Assembly (NCBI GenBank): GCA_037043015.1
Contig: CM073327.1
Span: forward strand, 7,422,727-7,486,726
DNA: 64,000 nt
Direction: 5' to 3'
DNA from: Bryum argenteum
Taxonomy: Eukaryota; Streptophyta; Bryopsida; Bryales; Bryaceae
The notes under the pieces were generated by a model that did no database searches, was not told the DNA's origin, and saw nothing but the letters and a program-made list of their open reading frames with translations. Shown in pieces: positions 42,387 to 54,767 of this stretch (position 1 is the stretch's first letter; each line of letters opens with the position of its first letter). A program made the position numbers and the translations under genes.

Positions 42387-45300
42387 AGACGTTAGCTTTT
42401 AAAGAACCTTGTAATATTACACTGTATAAAATTATTAATTGAAAAAAAATATATACTTACCTCTTGAAAAGATTAACAAATCTATATTGTATAACGAGAT
42501 GCATTAATTCCACCTATGAGTATCCCTCTTCCAAACTTAAACAAATGATCAATATATAATAAGACACTAAATGAAACACCAAACAATCAAATCAATCAAC
42601 ATACAAAGACAACAATAATTGGCAATATCGTTAGTTTAAGCCGTTGATTTAAAAAATATTATGATGAATCCAACAGACAAAGTTCATATCATATAAGAAC
42701 GTATCTACAATATGAAGACTATATAAGCGCCATATGTTTTATTTCCATACTTGGAAACAAAATGCACATTAATCTAATCCTTGCTTCGAATCATACTCTT
42801 TCACTTTTGCAAGCTAATCTGAATCCTTCGTTCGAATCATACTCCTTTACTTTTGCAAGCATACAAATGCTATGTTTTTACTAAATAATCTCTTTATTGA
42901 GATGTGGTTCAACATTTTCCCTAGTATCAAAGAGCGCAAAAACGATGGCATGAAACGTCCACTTGCCATGATGACAATTTGCAATACTAACATATAACCA
43001 AATCAATTAGACAAAATTCACAAATAAGCTTTTGAATCAAAATTTTGAAAGTATAATGACTCTTTCAAGTTCAACAATAATGAAATAATATTCAAACACT
43101 AATATTGTATATCATGAATAAAACCAAAATGTCCCTTTTGAAGCTTAAAATACTAACTTATAACTAGAATATACAAAGTTTTGCAATAAAAAACAGAAAA
43201 AAAACTTGATAGACACAAAAGATGCTCAATTTTACAATGAAAAAAGCCTAAAAAATTTCGTCATTGACACACATGCACCTCAAGGGCTATATGTCGTATT
43301 CAACAAACATATTATGTGCAAAATTGAAGTTATAACATCGTGATTCAAAGTTTATGGATTAAAAGTTATTAAGAAAAAAATAATAATGTTACATCGTATA
43401 ACACTTGTCATTATAGTGACCCATTCATAACCGTAACTTCTTTTAGTTGAATAATTAATCACGAAATTATTTTGACATGATTTTATAACTTATACGCCCT
43501 TTTAGTCTCGCAAATTAAAACATTCTCAAGTGAGAGTTTAAAGATTGCTAAGATCTTTACAAGTTTGATCAAACTTTTAGGAGAGGAAATTTTAAATTAA
43601 CATATGATCAACAATATGCATAATTATTTATCATGATATACTTCTCAATTTAATTTCAATAACCCACATTGATTATAACTCTAAAAGCAAAACTTGTGCA
43701 CCATCATTGAATATTGGTATCTAGAATCATCCAAAATACAAACATTCAAATTAAAGCGTTTGGTTGCAACCATATTGGTATCAAAATTTTAATTTCATTA
43801 CATTAAAGTCAATCTATATGAGAATAATCTTCTAAGAATTTAATAAATACTAAATTATCAAAATCTAAGTATGTGTAAAATTACTTGTGAGTAGAATCGG
43901 CCATGACAGAATAGCTTATTATGTCCCAGGAATACATAAATGAAGAGCATGCTGATCTTTATATTGTAGGCATAATGATCCAACATATCAGGGGAATGCA
44001 ATTTGGTACCATTTTTACTAACAAAAACGTAGTCTTTTACGTCATAGCGGGTGCAACTAAAGATTATATCACACACTTTTTCAATGTCATTGTTAAAGTG
44101 TTCCAATGTAGTATCATTTAGAAGTCTTTGTCTGTCAAATAGTGGCGTAGATACTCTAAGATAGTCCTTGCCAATAGAACTACATGACCTTGTTTTCACA
44201 CCAGAAAGATTCCTTTGAATTGAAATACCTCCTTGCAATGACAAAGCAATGGGAACTCCCCAAATTTTTCCAACCTAATTGTTTTCACTTGTGATTTTTT
44301 TACAATAATTTACTTTCTCTAGAATTCAAAGCATTCCTGAACATCATTAGCAGCATAAATTCTTACATATAATTATGTTAGATTATAAATTTTATACGAT
44401 TTCAACAAGTTTTAGAAAAAGAATTCATATAATAAGTTCAATATAATATCTATTCCAAGTGTCCAAAACATGGGAATTGAAAATATGAATGAGCCAATGG
44501 TTGATTCAATGAGCATTTATAATATGAACTCTATTAATTGCAACGAGAATACTCAAATAAGGTCACAATACAAGAAGCTTATAACATTATCATGTTCAAT
44601 CATGATCTAGTGAAATACTTGATAGCCCAAATGAAATGCGTAAAGTCGTGTTGGGATGTTGAGTCTATGGGTGCACAAACATTTGAGACATATCACAATA
44701 AACTAGTTGCTGAAATAATAATATAGAACCAACAAAACACTTAAAGAACAAAATTCGAAGCTAAATGAAAATATAAACATTCTAAAAGAGTGGGTTAACA
44801 TTATATGAGCAACATAGAAGATTCATAGAGGAAAAAGCGGATTTGATTACAAAACTTAGCACAAGTCAAGCAAGATTTAGGCCATTGCAATCACAAGCTC
44901 AATCAAGCAATTAGAAGTTTGCAGAATACTAAGAACAAATTAATTGTCTATTTTCTTATTTAAAAAAAAATTATTCTAAACAACAAGATCAACAATGATT
45001 AAAGGATAATATCATTCAATAATTATGAATGACTTATGTAGGCGCTTCTCTCACCTTTTTGAGTCTTTGAACTTAAAAATTTCTTATTCTTATTTAATTT
45101 ATTTTTTTAGGATCATTTATACATAGAATAATTATGGGTAAACTTATATAATGACTTTGTCATCCTGTCTTCAACCTTTAAATCAAAGGTTTTGCACTTT
45201 TAAATATAATTTATATGATGGCTTATTATTTGTGATTTAACTTTTAATTGACTCTAATTTAAAATTTTCACAATAATTTTAAAAATCAACGTCAATTTAA

Positions 45301-45854
45301 ATGATTCTATAATTTTTTTTTCAGATTACCTCAACCAATAACCTTAAAAACTACTAGAAACAATATCCCCGTTCCTGATTTCACTTTACATTATTGTTCA
45401 ACCATGTGAAGTGAATTTATTTCTTTTGCATGGAAAGTGTCGGACTTGGAGTACATGCCTGGAAGTGGGTATCCGAGAAAGGGGACGAAAAGCTCAACCC
45501 TGGACTCCATTTGGTAGCTGGCTGCTCCCCCCAATCATATGAAGTGGGAAGCCAGGCACATACATGCAAGCTGAACATCCCAGCCGTTGTTTGTTGGTCC
45601 CTCCTCAGGCAGGCTCACTGCTGTCGAGTAGCTTGCTTCTTCAATGTTGTCAAGCTCTCCAGCTCCAGTGAGGCGGTGAAGGAGGGTACCCTAATCAAGA
45701 ACCAACCACCGCTCGCTCGCCCGCTGGATCTATCTCTCGCTCGTGCGTGCATGCACGGTGGTGCCAAGACCCCTTTCCTTTCTCCTTCTCTAAGGTAAAG
45801 GACGGACGGACGGACGGCAGCAATCTGTCTGTGCATGTGCAGGAGCAGAGAACG
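42387..45854. other. AT-rich gene desert, then UXS upstream region
   Basis: Over 3 kb of AT-rich DNA with only short spurious frames. A 45-bp tandem duplication (TTCGAATCATACTC...TTTTGCAAGC) lies at about 42,778-42,862. From 45,430 composition becomes GC-richer and includes pyrimidine-rich sequence and CGGACGGACGGACGG, likely the promoter and 5' UTR of UXS. The frame upstream of the UXS ATG is open to 45747, but those residues are unlike the family. Confidence 0.5.
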
Positions 45855-47162
45855 ATGAATGCCGGGGCGAGCTTGAATCACCGGCGAGTGGAGGTAATGG
45901 GGGGCCAGGAGAAGTACTCGCCCAAGCCGCAGAAGCGATGGGCGCTCTCCAAGTCAGTGGAGTACGTCCTCCGGGAGCAGCGCTTCACCTTCGTCTTAAT
46001 CGGAGTCGCGATCGCCACTATCTTTTTCCTATTCCTACAACCTGAGCTTCGTTACACTCGCACGTTCACAGACTCCTCTTCCTCCTTGTCCGCTCACGAG
46101 CTTGTCCGGAGCACCCGGAGGCTCGACGATGTGGCGCCCTACAGACCACGACAGCAAGATCTGGCCGCCACAGGGTTTGGCGGGGGCAAGATCCCACTGG
46201 GTTTGCAGCGCAAACCTCTCCGGATCGTGGTCACCGGCGGGGCGGGGTTCGTCGGGAGTCACCTTGTCGACAGATTGATGGAGCGCGGCGACAGTGTGAT
46301 CGTGGTGGACAACTTCTTCACGGGCCGGAAGGAGAATGTGCAGCACCATTTCGGCAACCCACGGTTCGAGCTCATTCGCCACGACGTCGTTGAGCCGCTC
46401 CTTCTCGAAGTCGACCAGATTTACCATCTGGCCTGCCCAGCTTCCCCAGTCCACTACAAGTTCAACCCCATCAAGACCATCAAGACGAATGTTGTCGGCA
46501 CTTTGAACATGCTGGGATTGGCGAAGCGGGTGGGCGCCAGGTTCCTCCTCACCAGCACCAGCGAAGTGTATGGCGATCCCTTGGAGCATCCTCAGAAGGA
46601 GACTTACTGGGGAAACGTGAACCCCATTGGAGTTCGGAGCTGCTACGACGAAGGGAAACGTACTGCTGAGACTCTGGCTATGGACTATCACCGAGGCGCA
46701 GATGTGCAGGTACGAATTGCTCGTATCTTCAACACTTACGGCCCAAGAATGTGCATCGACGATGGCCGAGTGGTGAGCAACTTCGTGGCTCAAGCTCTCA
46801 GGAAAGAGCCCATGACTGTCTATGGCGACGGCAAACAGACAAGAAGCTTCCAGTATGTTTCAGATCTGGTGGAAGGACTGATCAGGTTGATGGAAGGTGA
46901 GCATGTTGGACCTTTCAATCTGGGCAACCCTGGGGAGTTCACCATGCTGGAGCTCGCCGAGGTTGTGAAAGAGGTCATTGATCCTACTGCAACAATCGAG
47001 TACAAGGAGAACACTTCTGATGATCCGCACAAGCGCAAGCCGGATATTTCCAAGGCCAAGGAGCTTCTTGGATGGGAGCCTTCCATTACCTTGAAAAAGG
47101 GCCTCCCGTTGATGGTGGAGGACTTCCGGAAGCGCATTTTTGGCGACCACGACAACGTATAG
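45855..47162 (+). CDS. UXS: UDP-glucuronate decarboxylase / UDP-xylose synthase, Golgi type II form
   Basis: Intronless, 435 aa from ATG 45855 ([11 protein letters not shown]). UXS converts UDP-glucuronate to UDP-xylose and CO2 through an NAD-bound keto intermediate, supplying xylose for xylan and xyloglucan. A short basic cytosolic tail is followed by one membrane segment (about 44-61, [18 protein letters not shown]) and a stem, the layout of the Golgi-anchored isoforms. The extended SDR fold has GGAGFVG (128-134) for [13 protein letters not shown] (233-242) with the catalytic Ser/Thr, and the YDEGK Tyr264/Lys268 pair. [12 protein letters not shown] and [13 protein letters not shown] are UXS signatures. 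All key residues are present, so it should be active. Plants also have soluble isoforms; the anchor excludes that group. Confidence 0.95.
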   Translation: MNAGASLNHRRVEVMGGQEKYSPKPQKRWALSKSVEYVLREQRFTFVLIGVAIATIFFLFLQPELRYTRTFTDSSSSLSAHELVRSTRRLDDVAPYRPRQQDLAATGFGGGKIPLGLQRKPLRIVVTGGAGFVGSHLVDRLMERGDSVIVVDNFFTGRKENVQHHFGNPRFELIRHDVVEPLLLEVDQIYHLACPASPVHYKFNPIKTIKTNVVGTLNMLGLAKRVGARFLLTSTSEVYGDPLEHPQKETYWGNVNPIGVRSCYDEGKRTAETLAMDYHRGADVQVRIARIFNTYGPRMCIDDGRVVSNFVAQALRKEPMTVYGDGKQTRSFQYVSDLVEGLIRLMEGEHVGPFNLGNPGEFTMLELAEVVKEVIDPTATIEYKENTSDDPHKRKPDISKAKELLGWEPSITLKKGLPLMVEDFRKRIFGDHDNV

Positions 47163-48306
47163 ACTACGCACTGTACCCCCATTTATGTTTGGTCACTCCT
47201 TCAATGATTTCAAGCTTCTTCTTCTTTGGAATCCCAAACATGCACTTGATTTATAGTCCTCCTCCATTTGTTTTAGACCCGGCATAATATGTACAAGACC
47301 ACCTACATCAGTCGAGTAAACAGGATCCAGCTTATGGCTCTCATTTCATTCTTTCAATTCTTCCAATATCTGTATGGGGTCAACCTTGATTCATTACCTG
47401 TTCCGCAGTTTGCACTTCGATTTCAGTAAATCACCATAGACACAGCCTTGGTCTGCTCATTTGATCTGCTTATATGTGAGCTGGGAAAGGGATCGTAGGC
47501 ACCAAATGAGCAAGGTGTATCGAGCATGTACAGTATTCTTAAAACAGTGGCACTATCGTATCTTTGCCGCGGCTGCTGCAAGTTTATGATATTAATAGAA
47601 GCTCTCAAACCGAGTGTAGAAGTACATCTAATTGGCTTTAAAGTTTTGGGTTGTGAGGATTCCATCGTAGGAACCACATAAGAGAGATTACAAAAACGAA
47701 CTGTGGATGCTTCGTTTCTGTGGATATTACACGGAAAGGAACAATGTGCCTTGTGCTTGAATGAAAGTTTTGTACTCATTCGTGGCAAATAATGAGATGA
47801 GGCGGCAAACAAGTAGCCATATCTTTGTTAAGTAATTTTGTACATACGCAATCCATAAGGTGCTTCTAGTAGCCCTGAACTACAACCCAGTTTTTTAACT
47901 TGCCGCAGTGAGTGGAGCTTAAATAGAAAGATGATTCCTACTTTGTGAGCTTGGATACAAGTTAACGGTTGTCATTCAGGGGATGAGTGACAGTTTCTTG
48001 TTGGAGCCAGTTTGCCCCCGAAAGAACAAGTTAAAGATTTGATTCCTTGGTGCACACTCAAAAACAACCCGAACTTTTACTGCCGTGAGCACTCTGGCAC
48101 AGGAACTGGTTAGTCATTGATGACTGTGTGACTCACAAAACCAACAAAGCAATGTTTCTCGTTCCAAACAAGAGAAAAAGGTTCCACTATCATTGAACGT
48201 GTAATGGAAGCTCCCGGGCTGCCACAACGAAACTGGGTACATCATGCTCCCAAACCTAAACAATCTACCAAAAATGCCTAATATGTTGAAGGTCACATCC
48301 ACTTCG
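47163..48306. other. Intergenic between convergent UXS and TPR genes
   Basis: About 1.1 kb of 3' flanks. A 129-codon minus-strand frame (47,812-47,423) has no recognisable motif and lies in the likely UXS 3' region; not called. Confidence 0.5.
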
Positions 48307-50214
48307 CTATCTGAACAAGGGTGGTAAAACTGCATGTAAATCAACATCCAGTGGCTCCAAGCTCCTGCAACCAACAGCAATTGCTCGTAAGGTAAAAGGT
48401 TTAGTAACATGGAACTTGATTGCTACAACTACAAGTCTATCCTTAACAATATACTGACCCTGCGAAAAGCTGATTTGATCATCTGGGGACAAAGCATATG
48501 ATTCTGAATATAGGGATATCTTGGACAGACATCTTGTGCGAAAATTGAAAGATGAGTTGATATACTTGTCTGCTGAAATGTAGACTTCATAGTGAATACT
48601 GCTACTAGTCATCAACACATCATGGAATTCACATTTCACAAGTAGTTTCAGATATGGCGTACCTGGTGACATTACGGCCGCGTTCCACTGTACATGGCAC
48701 AAACCATAAACGTCGCATGGTTGAAGCCTCTAACTGTACAAAGAAGCCATCGGTGTCCCCATGTTTCCATTTCCTTGAGCCAGATCCTTTCCACACCTGT
48801 CACAGCATAATTATGAGAGCGTGTACATCCACCGTCAACTGAAAAGCTCTCAGTTCTCTAGTATAATGAAACAAACTGGCTTCGAAATGCACTCCTCTGG
48901 TGACCTGCAGAAAAACGGTCGCATGCATTACCTGCGGAAATGCAATACTCTTCTTTGACACTATCAGACAAGCAGCAGTTGATGATGTATCGACAACGTA
49001 CTGCCGCAAGAATGATGCACAGCTGTTTAACGTGTCAGGAGATTCAAATGCCTGCAAAGCAACCCCCCACTTGTAAGAGAATCAAAACAAATACATCATA
49101 AAGGACCCTGGAAATCAAGAACGTATTGATATAACTGCAATGTAAAAGCGTACAACACAGGCATCGTTCCAAGGCCTTGATGGATTGCAGTTCACACCTT
49201 TTCAATGGCAACATTGGGAAGAACGTCCTTGCCAACATCTGGACCCAAGCAGAAACGGACATTAGCAGCTACCTGCCCTTTCTCACTCCATTCCGTCGAA
49301 GCTGTCTCGATAGTTTCTTTTGCAAATTTTCGTGTTTCCTCAGAAGTTCCTGCAGGAAGGGTCCTCTCCAAGACCTACAGACAGTAGATTAGCCACCATG
49401 AAACAGGCAATGCTGTGCACATCTTTATACAAAACACGTACCACATCTAACGACACTGGTGCAGCTTCAGGAACAGTAGATGATCCATTCGCTTTGGGCT
49501 GGTTCCGCTTCTTATCTCGCACCAATTGTGTAAGCCTCTTCACTTTCGTAGCAACCTCAGAACTCTGAGGATTTTGAGCTAAAGCTTCTTGGTATGTGGC
49601 CAAAGCCTAGATAGCAAAAGCATACGATTAGAGATTACTTGATGAATTCTGTTTACAAGCATTAGATCATTGGGAGTGGACCCTAACCAATACAGGCCAC
49701 AACCATCACCTCTTCATAGCGTTCCATCGCCTCCAACGCACATCCTTTCCTGAAGAAGCCCTACAACAACAACAACCACCTCGTTCTTGTTAAACCCTAA
49801 ACCAGCAAAAAATACAAAAGTTTCCGAAACTGGAGCAAAAGAAACACCTTCTCCCAATCCGGGTTCAGCTTGATCGTCATCTCTGCATCGGCAAGAGCTT
49901 TGGTCAACTTCACCAAGTTCAAGAAAGCCGCCGATCGGTTGCTGCACTTCCAAAAAAATCACGAAGCGCGCTCTGATCAGGTAAAGGCGACATAATACGA
50001 TAAAATCTCGACATTAAATCTCAGTCAGCTACTCCTGAGCAGATCTTTGCAAGGGTGCGCTCTTCGTATCGTACCTGTAGAGAGCCGCATTGTCAGGGTC
50101 CAATTTGATGGCCTGAGTGTAAAGAGCCGCGGCCTTGAGGTAGTTAGCGGCCTTAAATTGCACGTTTCCTTGGTCTTTCAAAGACGCCGCGGTTGCGGAG
50201 GGCGTGGCCTCCAT
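48307..50214 (-). CDS. TPR co-chaperone-like protein (Arabidopsis TPR3-like), 8 exons
   Basis: Exons 50214-50075, 49941-49848, 49760-49710, 49606-49442, 49374-49198, 49051-48932, 48796-48663 and 48364-48307 all use GT-AG and join in phase to 311-312 aa. The N-terminal 110 residues are three TPR motifs (DQGNVQFKAANYLKAAALYT; SNRSAAFLNLVKLTKALADA; GFFRKGCALEAMERYEEALA). A charged linker follows, then a C-terminal domain (FESPDTLNSCASFLRQYVVD, VWKGSGSRKWKHGDTDGFFV, LWFVPCTVERG) that I remember from a small plant family including Arabidopsis At1g04190/TPR3. TPR repeats of this kind often bind Hsp90/Hsp70 C-termini, so a co-chaperone role is inferred. The last exon encodes only 19 residues; its placement is supported by phase and by the family's C-terminus. 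Confidence 0.85.
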
Positions 50215-51477
50215 GGAAATATCTCACTACTAAAACAACAACAACAACAACAACAGAGAGGAGGGAAGGAATTTGGTTGCTTCAAATTGTGCAATGACAA
50301 AGAAAGAGATATTCAGCTGGATAAGCAATTGATGTCGATGGAAATCGCGAAATGGCAAAGGTTTGCAAATCGATGGCGCCCTCAGTGCACCCGCCGGATT
50401 AGCGAAGCGAAGCGGAGGGAGAACAGAGGAGAATGGCGTTCCACGGTCTTCGGTGCCCGGTCTTCGGACTCTCTCTCGGAGCATACCTAGTGGATTTCCA
50501 TCCCTTTCATTAGAATAGGTTCATGGAGAAGAAGAAGTCCAAACCTATTTCAAGGCCCATTGAATGTTTGTTCGAACTGCCCATGAACTAGATAGATAGA
50601 ATAGATAGAAACTCCGGTCTCTTTCTAAAGGCCGGCGTGAATGAAGTGTTCGTTTGTAGTGCTAATAACCCGGTGGCTACTTGACAAGGGGAAATTAGGA
50701 CTCCATGAACTACAGATTACAATACAATACACGGATGTGAGATTTGGTAAATTTTTGCCAAGTAATGATTTTTCCTTCTAGATATGAATTCGGCAACCTA
50801 GTTTACAATTTATTGGGATTTCAACATCACCATTAGGTTTTGTGCTATATCTCCGAGGGGTTTTGAGTATCATTTTTGGGTTTTGAAATGTGATTTATTG
50901 TTTTAAATCAAGATAAGATAATCATACAACGCCCAACGTTTATTTATCGATGCTTCCATGTAGAGTTATTGGACCATTTTAGCACCTAGATATTGCAATT
51001 AGGACTTCGAGGTATTACTCTCCAAAATCCGAAGACACCCGCCATTGATCATCACAGGCAATGGGTAGAATAGAGATCAACGTCCTCTTCACGTCCCCTT
51101 GGAGAACGACGTTCTGGAACGAAATTATCATCCATGCGGATGATTATCTTCAGTAGCGATGAATGAAAACTACCATTTGGACTCCCGAGGAGAAACGAGA
51201 CTACCATTCGCCAACGCGCGATCGCCAGGAGATTTAATTGCTTTTCAAATTTTCTTTGACGCTTTGCAGCAACATCAAAGCCTCCAGCAATCACCTTCTG
51301 TACTAGAGGATTCTCTCAAAATTTCAAAGTAAGTTTCAAGCTGGAGGGAGAGGTATGGAAGGTAATCAGTGCGGAGTAAGTAATCCGTGCATTGGAAGAA
51401 GAATATTAGACCGTGTGATGACGAGAGCTTGCGAGTAGAGTAGAGAAGAGAAAGAGAGGAGAGGGACTAAGTTAGCT
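50215..51477. other. Divergent intergenic region between TPR and CENP-O genes
   Basis: About 1.26 kb serving as promoter for the TPR gene (-, with a (CAA)n-like run near 50,232-50,255 in its leader) and CENP-O (+, GA-rich leader at 51,425-51,475). Apart from the truncated retroposon no other feature is recognised. Confidence 0.5.
50591..50702 (-). mobile_element. 5'-truncated retroposon, (TCTA)n tail
   Basis: 112 bp between 10-bp target duplications CCATGAACTA (50581-50590 and 50703-50712). Read on the minus strand it matches the last 110 bp of the element at 39644-39907, ending in the same tetranucleotide tail. Truncation at the 5' side is typical of LINE-driven insertion. Confidence 0.75.
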
Positions 51478-54073
51478 ATGGCGGAGGAAAAAGAGAAGCG
51501 GAAGGTAGGGGAAAGGAGGAGTGCGCAACGGATCAAGCGTGTTCTCGCAGACACGACGCCCAAGCATTTGGAGCAACTAACGAAACAGGCGCGGGCATTA
51601 GCGGGTGACGACGGCGAGGCTGATGAATACTACGAGTCTTCCGTGGACGCAGTTCGGCGGAAGTTAGGGCATTTGCACAAGCGGCACACTTTGTTGCGGG
51701 AGAAGCTCACCGATCCGAGTCCCTCACAACAATCTCTTGTTTCCAGGTTGCAGGTCAGTGTAAACCTCGTTTCTGTAAACCCTAATTCTTGTCATGGCCG
51801 CTCAAGAACCCTTGCCTCGCTCTCATTCTTGACTCTGATGCTCTCTGAGAAATTCACTTCGAGTATTTCTCGTTACTCAACAACATCTTCAATAAATATT
51901 AGGTTTCTGCGATAAAACCGCCTTGAACCTTCATATTCTACCAGGCTTTTGGAGGATATTCGAAGTTCAATTCAGTAGTTCTTTTTCTCGAGGCTGGCAG
52001 GACAGGCCTTGTGAACTCAAGCCTCGTCGTCCTCGTAAGTCCTAGCATTCGTCAAAGCTGCTCAGGAAGTCTTCGATTAACCAGCGTATTAGGACGCATT
52101 GGCAAGTTTAGTTTTACCATTATTTCAGTAGGTTTCTACGGATCTATGAGTTTGGTTTTCTGTAACTTCAATGGGATTGAGCCACTTGCTTCAAGGTCGG
52201 AGTCATATGAAAGGTGTAGAGTCTGTCGGGGGAGTCTGGTGACTTCCAACATGACCAACTTGGCTCCTTATAGAATGCCAGAACTCTTGATTTAGAAGTG
52301 CATGTCTTGAGGCTGGAAAGTCAGTCCATGTGAACTTAAGCCTTGTTATTGTAAAACCTTGCTCTCATCAAGGCTGCTCAAGAAGTCTTGCAAGTAGCAT
52401 GGATTGACTGAGCTTAATGATCATCGCATTATCTTAGTACGCTCTTCTGGATCTCAAAGTTCAGTTTCCCATAACTTTAATGGGCTTGAGCTTCTAAACT
52501 CACAACAAAGGCTTCCTTATATTCTGTCGGTGGGGTTTAGCAGCCTGCCCTTTTTCTCAGAGGAATGATCATTAACTCGGAGGGCAATCCTTCGTACTTA
52601 AATCTAAACCTGGAGATATTTTCATTACCCACATGCCTCTTCTTTTTTCCTCTACTGCTATATGGTGAGGGTTAAAGTTGTTCAGTGCTCTTATTGCGCA
52701 GGCAGAATTTGAGGACCAAATCAGAGGCAAGCGATTAGAGGGGGATGAATGGGACGACAGCGTAATCAGGGAGCTTCAACAGAGATTATACAACAGTGAT
52801 GCTGCTGGTAGTGGTCAAGATGAACAGGAGCCAAACGGGGAATTTGAAGGTCATAGAGGTAGGCCACGGCAGTTTCTCTTACACCGTACAAGTAGGGGAC
52901 AAGAACCGTTCCTTATTGTTCTTATTGTTCCGTTCGAGCCTTGAGTACTTTATCCTTGTTGGCTCTTTCAGGTGACGAGAACTTGACCCTCCTCGTCGAT
53001 CAGAAGGTCATACGTGGGGTGAGAGGGGGACAAATTGTTATTCGCTTCGACACAACATACGAAGATAAGAATTTTGAGAGCTACTACTGTGTACTTAAGA
53101 GCAATTCGTCTATGGAGAAACTGCATGTCATTGAACATACGATTCCCTTCTTCTTACCTGTGCGGGAGCTTGAGAAGCAGCATCTGGGTAACAGTCCCAA
53201 ATTGTTCATTGACTATATGGGCGATGTCTTACAAGCTTATGTTTCAAGACGTGAACAGGTGCGCTAAGTGTGCCACTGGTCTGATGGGTTTGCTTGCTTG
53301 CTTGATTTTTCGTTCATTGTTTATCCATGGCTAGATCTCTTGTTCACTGTGCGATTTGTTTGGACGCTGAACAGCTCAACGAGTTGAAGAGACTGAAAGG
53401 AGACCTCATAGGGCAGTTGTATCATAGCCTGTCATATACACTGATTGAGATCATGATAAAAGAGCCTCAATGCCAGGTATTAGACCAGCTTCTCTCTTGG
53501 TGATTCTTCCATTGTTGTGTTCCTAGTATTATATCTTACCAGCAATGAAGTCCGTGTTTTGTGTGCTTTTGACGAAGTCATGCGTTTCTCCAGGTGGGAT
53601 TGAGTTTGGCATACCACAACTCGGATTCGGAGCTTCCTACACAGAGCACTATCACTGCGTGGCCGTTGTCTACCGAGATTATTACGCAGACTACCGCCAG
53701 ACGATCTGGAAGGGCGGTTTTGAAGAATTCATCGGCATTCCGTCTGCCCAGAGCTGAGGCTTTTCTGCGGACATTTCCTCTACCGCGAGGGTTTGCGGAG
53801 TTTTTGACTGATTTGCGGGAAACTCTCGGTCTGTCGTCTCCAGTGCTGGCCATTGAAGCTCCCCCAGAAGCTCAACAACCATCCACTGAAGCTCCGCAGG
53901 TGGACACCGAAGCTCCAGAAGTGGCGACTGAAGCCGCTGAATTGGCGGTTAATGCTCCACCATCAGATGTTGTTGCTACGAAATTGGCGACTGAAGCTCA
54001 ACCTATGGTGATTGATCCTGAACCGATGGCGATTGATGCTGAAGCCGAAGGTCTATTGGAGACACCTCATTAA
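51478..54073 (+). CDS. CENPO: Centromere protein O (CENP-O/Mcm21), 5 exons
   Basis: Exons 51478-51753, 52702-52849 (or to 52858), 52972-53258, about 53376-53477 and 53594-54073 give about 430 aa. The N-terminal half is helical (KRHTLLREKLTDPSPSQQSL). The CENP-O fold follows: LLVDQKVIRGVRGGQIVIRF, FESYYCVLKSNSSMEKLHVI, EHTIPFFLPVRELEKQHLG, then LNELKRLKGDLIGQLYHSL. CENP-O belongs to the CCAN complex with CENP-P, -Q and -U at kinetochores; the role here is inferred from the family. The C-terminal 75 residues are an unusual Ala/Glu/Pro tail with repeated TEAP units, probably disordered. The second exon has two competing donors (GAAG|GTCATA, AGAG|GTAGGC) that differ by three codons and both keep frame. 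Confidence 0.85.
51950..52420 (+). repeat. Imperfect tandem duplication inside CENP-O intron 1
   Basis: CGAGGCTGGCAGGACAGGCC... to GCTGCTCAGGAAGTCTT (about 51,990-52,075) recurs as TTGAGGCTGGAAAGTCAGTC... to GCTGCTCAAGAAGTCTT (about 52,308-52,395). Diverged, so not recent. Confidence 0.55.
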
Positions 54074-54767
54074 TTTCAGGTAGAACCTGTAGACTGGTTC
54101 TTTGTGGTTCCAAATCACTAAGCTTGTGCTTGTGATATGTTACTCTTTCTGGAATCAAGCAAGAGACACATGGAGTTGGCAACTGCCAGTTTTTTCAGTA
54201 GTGTTCACAAAGCACCTTATTCACTTGGCAGCGGGACGTTCTGTGACCTGGCGATGTGTTGAACATACAGAATAGATTTTACAAGTGGATGTTCACCTTT
54301 TTTTTTTTAATGGATGTTCGAATTCACCTTCTATTATCATTACAATCCAGTATACAATGCAGAGTAGTAGCCAATGAGCACTTTGAGATACATGGTTCGT
54401 TTGGCGAAGGTTTCATTTGCGATGTGGCGTTTTATCAAACAACATTATGTAAGTATTTGTGCAATTATGGTGCTGTTTGAGATGCAGCAGTGCGGATCGA
54501 GATACCTCAATTTTGTCAAACAGGTGTATCTCAATTCCTATGCATCGAATGCAGGGTAGGCTGTAGTACTAGCGACCTCCAGCCATCACCTCTGACTTCA
54601 TCGGGTGATCCATCGATGAAGTAAAATGATATCTACATAATTGAAGGAGGTGAAAGGTGAGGACGAGGAGTATTTAAGTATTACAATGCACGCAGATCAA
54701 AACAAGAGATACTCAGGGAGACCATGATGAGAGAGAAATTCTGAGTGTCATCCATGATTGAATGTAA
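54074..54767. other. Convergent 3' region of CENP-O and NTMC2T5 genes
   Basis: No gene seen. Short frames at 54,256-54,560 overlap in two phases and carry no motif. Confidence 0.5.

Noticed and set aside
46035-46793. 252-codon minus-strand frame opposite UXS
   Set aside because: Shadow of the strongly conserved UXS coding sequence; no motif of its own.
47423-47812. 129-codon minus-strand ORF as a small gene
   Set aside because: Lies in the 3' region of UXS, with no recognisable motif and no supporting splice or promoter features.
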